6,687 nt of DNA from CBHWET01 sp966112985 (GTDB taxonomy: Bacteria; Verrucomicrobiota; Verrucomicrobiia; Limisphaerales; JACDHS01): positions 1 through 6,687 of the forward strand of contig CBHWET010000293.1 of the NCBI GenBank assembly GCA_966112985.1, read 5' to 3'. Of this stretch, positions 5,263 to 6,687 are shown in pieces. Each line of letters begins with the position of its first letter. Within the stretch, counting starts at the first letter, position 1. Made by a program: the position numbers and the translations under genes. Below the pieces are notes generated by a model that worked only from the letters and a program-made list of their open reading frames with translations, did not search any database and was not told the DNA's origin.

Positions 5263-6687
5263 CTATCTTCGGACCCCGTCCTGCAAGGGCCAAAACGCGG
5301 GAACAAGAAAGAAAACGATGATGGCAAGAATGACTGTCAGTCCAATACCGTTTTTCACGAAATCACTAAACCGATATTTCCCAGGGCCATAGACCAGGAT
5401 GCACGCGGGTTCCAATGGAGTAATAAATGAGATGGAAGCTCCGAGCATTATGGCCATCGCAAATGTGCGTTCGTTAACGTGCAACTCCTGGGCGGTGTTC
5501 AGGCCAATCGGAAGCACCACCAAAGCCGCCGCCGCATTCGACATTGGTTGGGTGAGAAGAATCGTTAACAGGAAAAAGCCGGTGAGAATCGCCTGCGGCC
5601 CCAGGGGCTTTAGACCATGAACGATGGCCTGAGCGAGCCATTCCGCCGCACCGGTCTTCTCCATTGCCACACCGAATGCAGTCATTCCACCGATCAACAC
5701 CAACAAACGCCAATCGATGTATTCATACGCCTCTTCGATCCGAATGCAGCGAAACAATATGCTCAGGATAGCTGCGGCAAGAAAACAAACCGACAGCGGC
5801 AGCCAGCCAAACGCAGCAATCACAATTGCGCCCAGGAAAAAGCCGGTGGCCATTAAACCCTTTTTCCGGCGATAAAGCGCTGGAGTCACCTCCTCGAGCA
5901 TCGACATCTCTGGATGTTGTTTCAAAAAGGCGATCTGCTCTGGTGCTCCTTGAACCAGTAAAATGTCCCCCATTCGCAAGCGCACCTTCTCCAGTTTATC
6001 CCGCGGTGAAAGACCATGGCGAAAAATGGCGAGGACAATCACACCAAAGCGCTGCCGAAAATCGACATCTCGCAAAGTAGCTCCGATCAGGTTGGAACGC
6101 GGATTGATCAGCACTTCGGCAATCTTGATATTCTCACCTTCGAGTTCAAGATCGCTTAATTCCATTTCTGGTTTGATATCGATGCCAGCCGTTTCCTTGA
6201 CGCGCATGAGCTCAGCCAACTGTGCGCGGACGATCAGAATATCCGCTGGATGAATCTCAAGGGTTGCCTCTGGCGGAAACTTTTCGCCGTTTCGAATCAA
6301 AGCCAAGATTTGGAACTTCAATTTTGCCAGTTCTGATTCTCCGATTGTCTGTCCAATCATATGGGAATCATTTGTTACTATGATTTCTGTCAGATACTCG
6401 CGAATCGCATATTCCTGGGGCGGAGCTTCGGCGGGGTAGTCAGGCAAAAGCCGTTTTCCGATCAAAAGCATGTACAGCACCCCCGCCGCAATCATCACCA
6501 ATCCGACCGGCGTCATTTCAAACAATTGAATTGGACGCAAACCGGCGCTTTTGAGGAATCCGTTCACGGCAATGTTCGTGGATGTACCAATCAAGGTGCA
6601 CGTCCCACCGAGGATTGCAGCATACGCGAGGGGCAGCAGCAGTTTGGATGGACTAATGTTTGCGCGCTTCGCAACGCTCATCACCGG
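5263..6687 (-). CDS. SLC13/DASS-family permease with two TrkA-C (RCK_C) domains, N-terminus outside window
   Basis: 474 residues are visible, ending at TAG 5263-5265. The reading frame continues past the window edge, so the true start lies beyond 6687; an apparent GTG at 6684 is an internal Val in PVMSVAKRANISPSK. The segment SPSKLLLPLAYAAILGGTCTLIGTSTN is the first substrate/sodium-binding hairpin of divalent anion:sodium symporters. The matching second hairpin is QPMSNAAAALVVLPI, about residues 380-394. Between the two membrane halves is a cytoplasmic insert with two RCK_C-type domains, about residues 96-162 (...IGESELAKLKFQILALIR..., HPADILIVR) and 186-256 (IGATLRDVDFRQRFGVIVLAI, MGDILLVQG). 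Such domains usually bind a small ligand and gate transport. About eight hydrophobic segments follow or precede the insert. Substrates in the family include sulfate and di- or tricarboxylates; the sequence does not say which. Full-length relatives are near 590-600 residues, so about 120 are missing. Confidence 0.92.
   Translation of the reverse strand, partial: PVMSVAKRANISPSKLLLPLAYAAILGGTCTLIGTSTNIAVNGFLKSAGLRPIQLFEMTPVGLVMIAAGVLYMLLIGKRLLPDYPAEAPPQEYAIREYLTEIIVTNDSHMIGQTIGESELAKLKFQILALIRNGEKFPPEATLEIHPADILIVRAQLAELMRVKETAGIDIKPEMELSDLELEGENIKIAEVLINPRSNLIGATLRDVDFRQRFGVIVLAIFRHGLSPRDKLEKVRLRMGDILLVQGAPEQIAFLKQHPEMSMLEEVTPALYRRKKGLMATGFFLGAIVIAAFGWLPLSVCFLAAAILSILFRCIRIEEAYEYIDWRLLVLIGGMTAFGVAMEKTGAAEWLAQAIVHGLKPLGPQAILTGFFLLTILLTQPMSNAAAALVVLPIGLNTAQELHVNERTFAMAIMLGASISFITPLEPACILVYGPGKYRFSDFVKNGIGLTVILAIIVFFLVPAFWPLQDGVRR

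Noticed and set aside
6682..6684. GTG at 6684 as the start of the SLC13-type gene
   Set aside because: The frame continues to the window edge and the residues are an internal conserved part of the transporter. About 120 N-terminal residues and the first membrane segments would be missing.

Overview
The window looks like a chromosomal piece of a diderm (Gram-negative type) bacterium. Three consecutive genes encode Cys-lipidated lipoproteins with no Asp after the Cys, which fits outer-membrane sorting, and one of them resembles a penicillin-binding-protein activator. Most plus-strand starts lack a recognisable Shine-Dalgarno sequence, whereas the minus-strand htpX has a clear one. Moderate GC, weak leaders and the gene repertoire would suit Verrucomicrobiota or a similar environmental lineage. 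That placement is an impression, not a demonstration.

Layout. Plus strand, 1-3262: the C-terminal end of an alkaline-phosphatase-superfamily phosphodiesterase/nucleotide pyrophosphatase; a secreted glycine-zipper protein; then a compact run of three lipoprotein genes, LpoB-like, COG3014-like (TPR-containing) and YcfL-like. They are separated by 14 bp and then a 4-bp ATGA overlap, so they are very probably one operon serving the cell envelope, with peptidoglycan synthase activation as the best guess. A small uncharacterised ORF (3303-3521) follows, possibly from its own promoter with almost no leader. Minus strand, 6687-4224: an SLC13/DASS-type permease with two TrkA-C (RCK_C) domains, truncated at the window edge, followed by htpX, a membrane-embedded M48 zinc protease.

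The plus- and minus-strand genes converge on a 702-bp gap (3522-4223) with no convincing gene. Its core, about 3709-4080, is the most unusual object here: a tandem array of eight clear units plus one degenerate unit, each built on the palindrome TTTACGCGTAAA and repeating almost exactly every 42 bp. Between the palindromes lies a second, variable inverted repeat. Stem flanks differ between units in a compensatory way (for example AACCGC/GCGGTT in one and AGGTGC/GCACCT in the next), so pairing appears to be conserved rather than sequence. The array reads open in several frames on both strands, but an internal frame change and the 42 = 3 x 14 arithmetic argue that this is incidental. Simple hairpins flank it on both sides (3589-3607, 3685-3700, 4188-4211). 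Its function is unknown. A convergent-gene transcription barrier, a structured RNA or a multi-site protein-binding array are the options the sequence allows.
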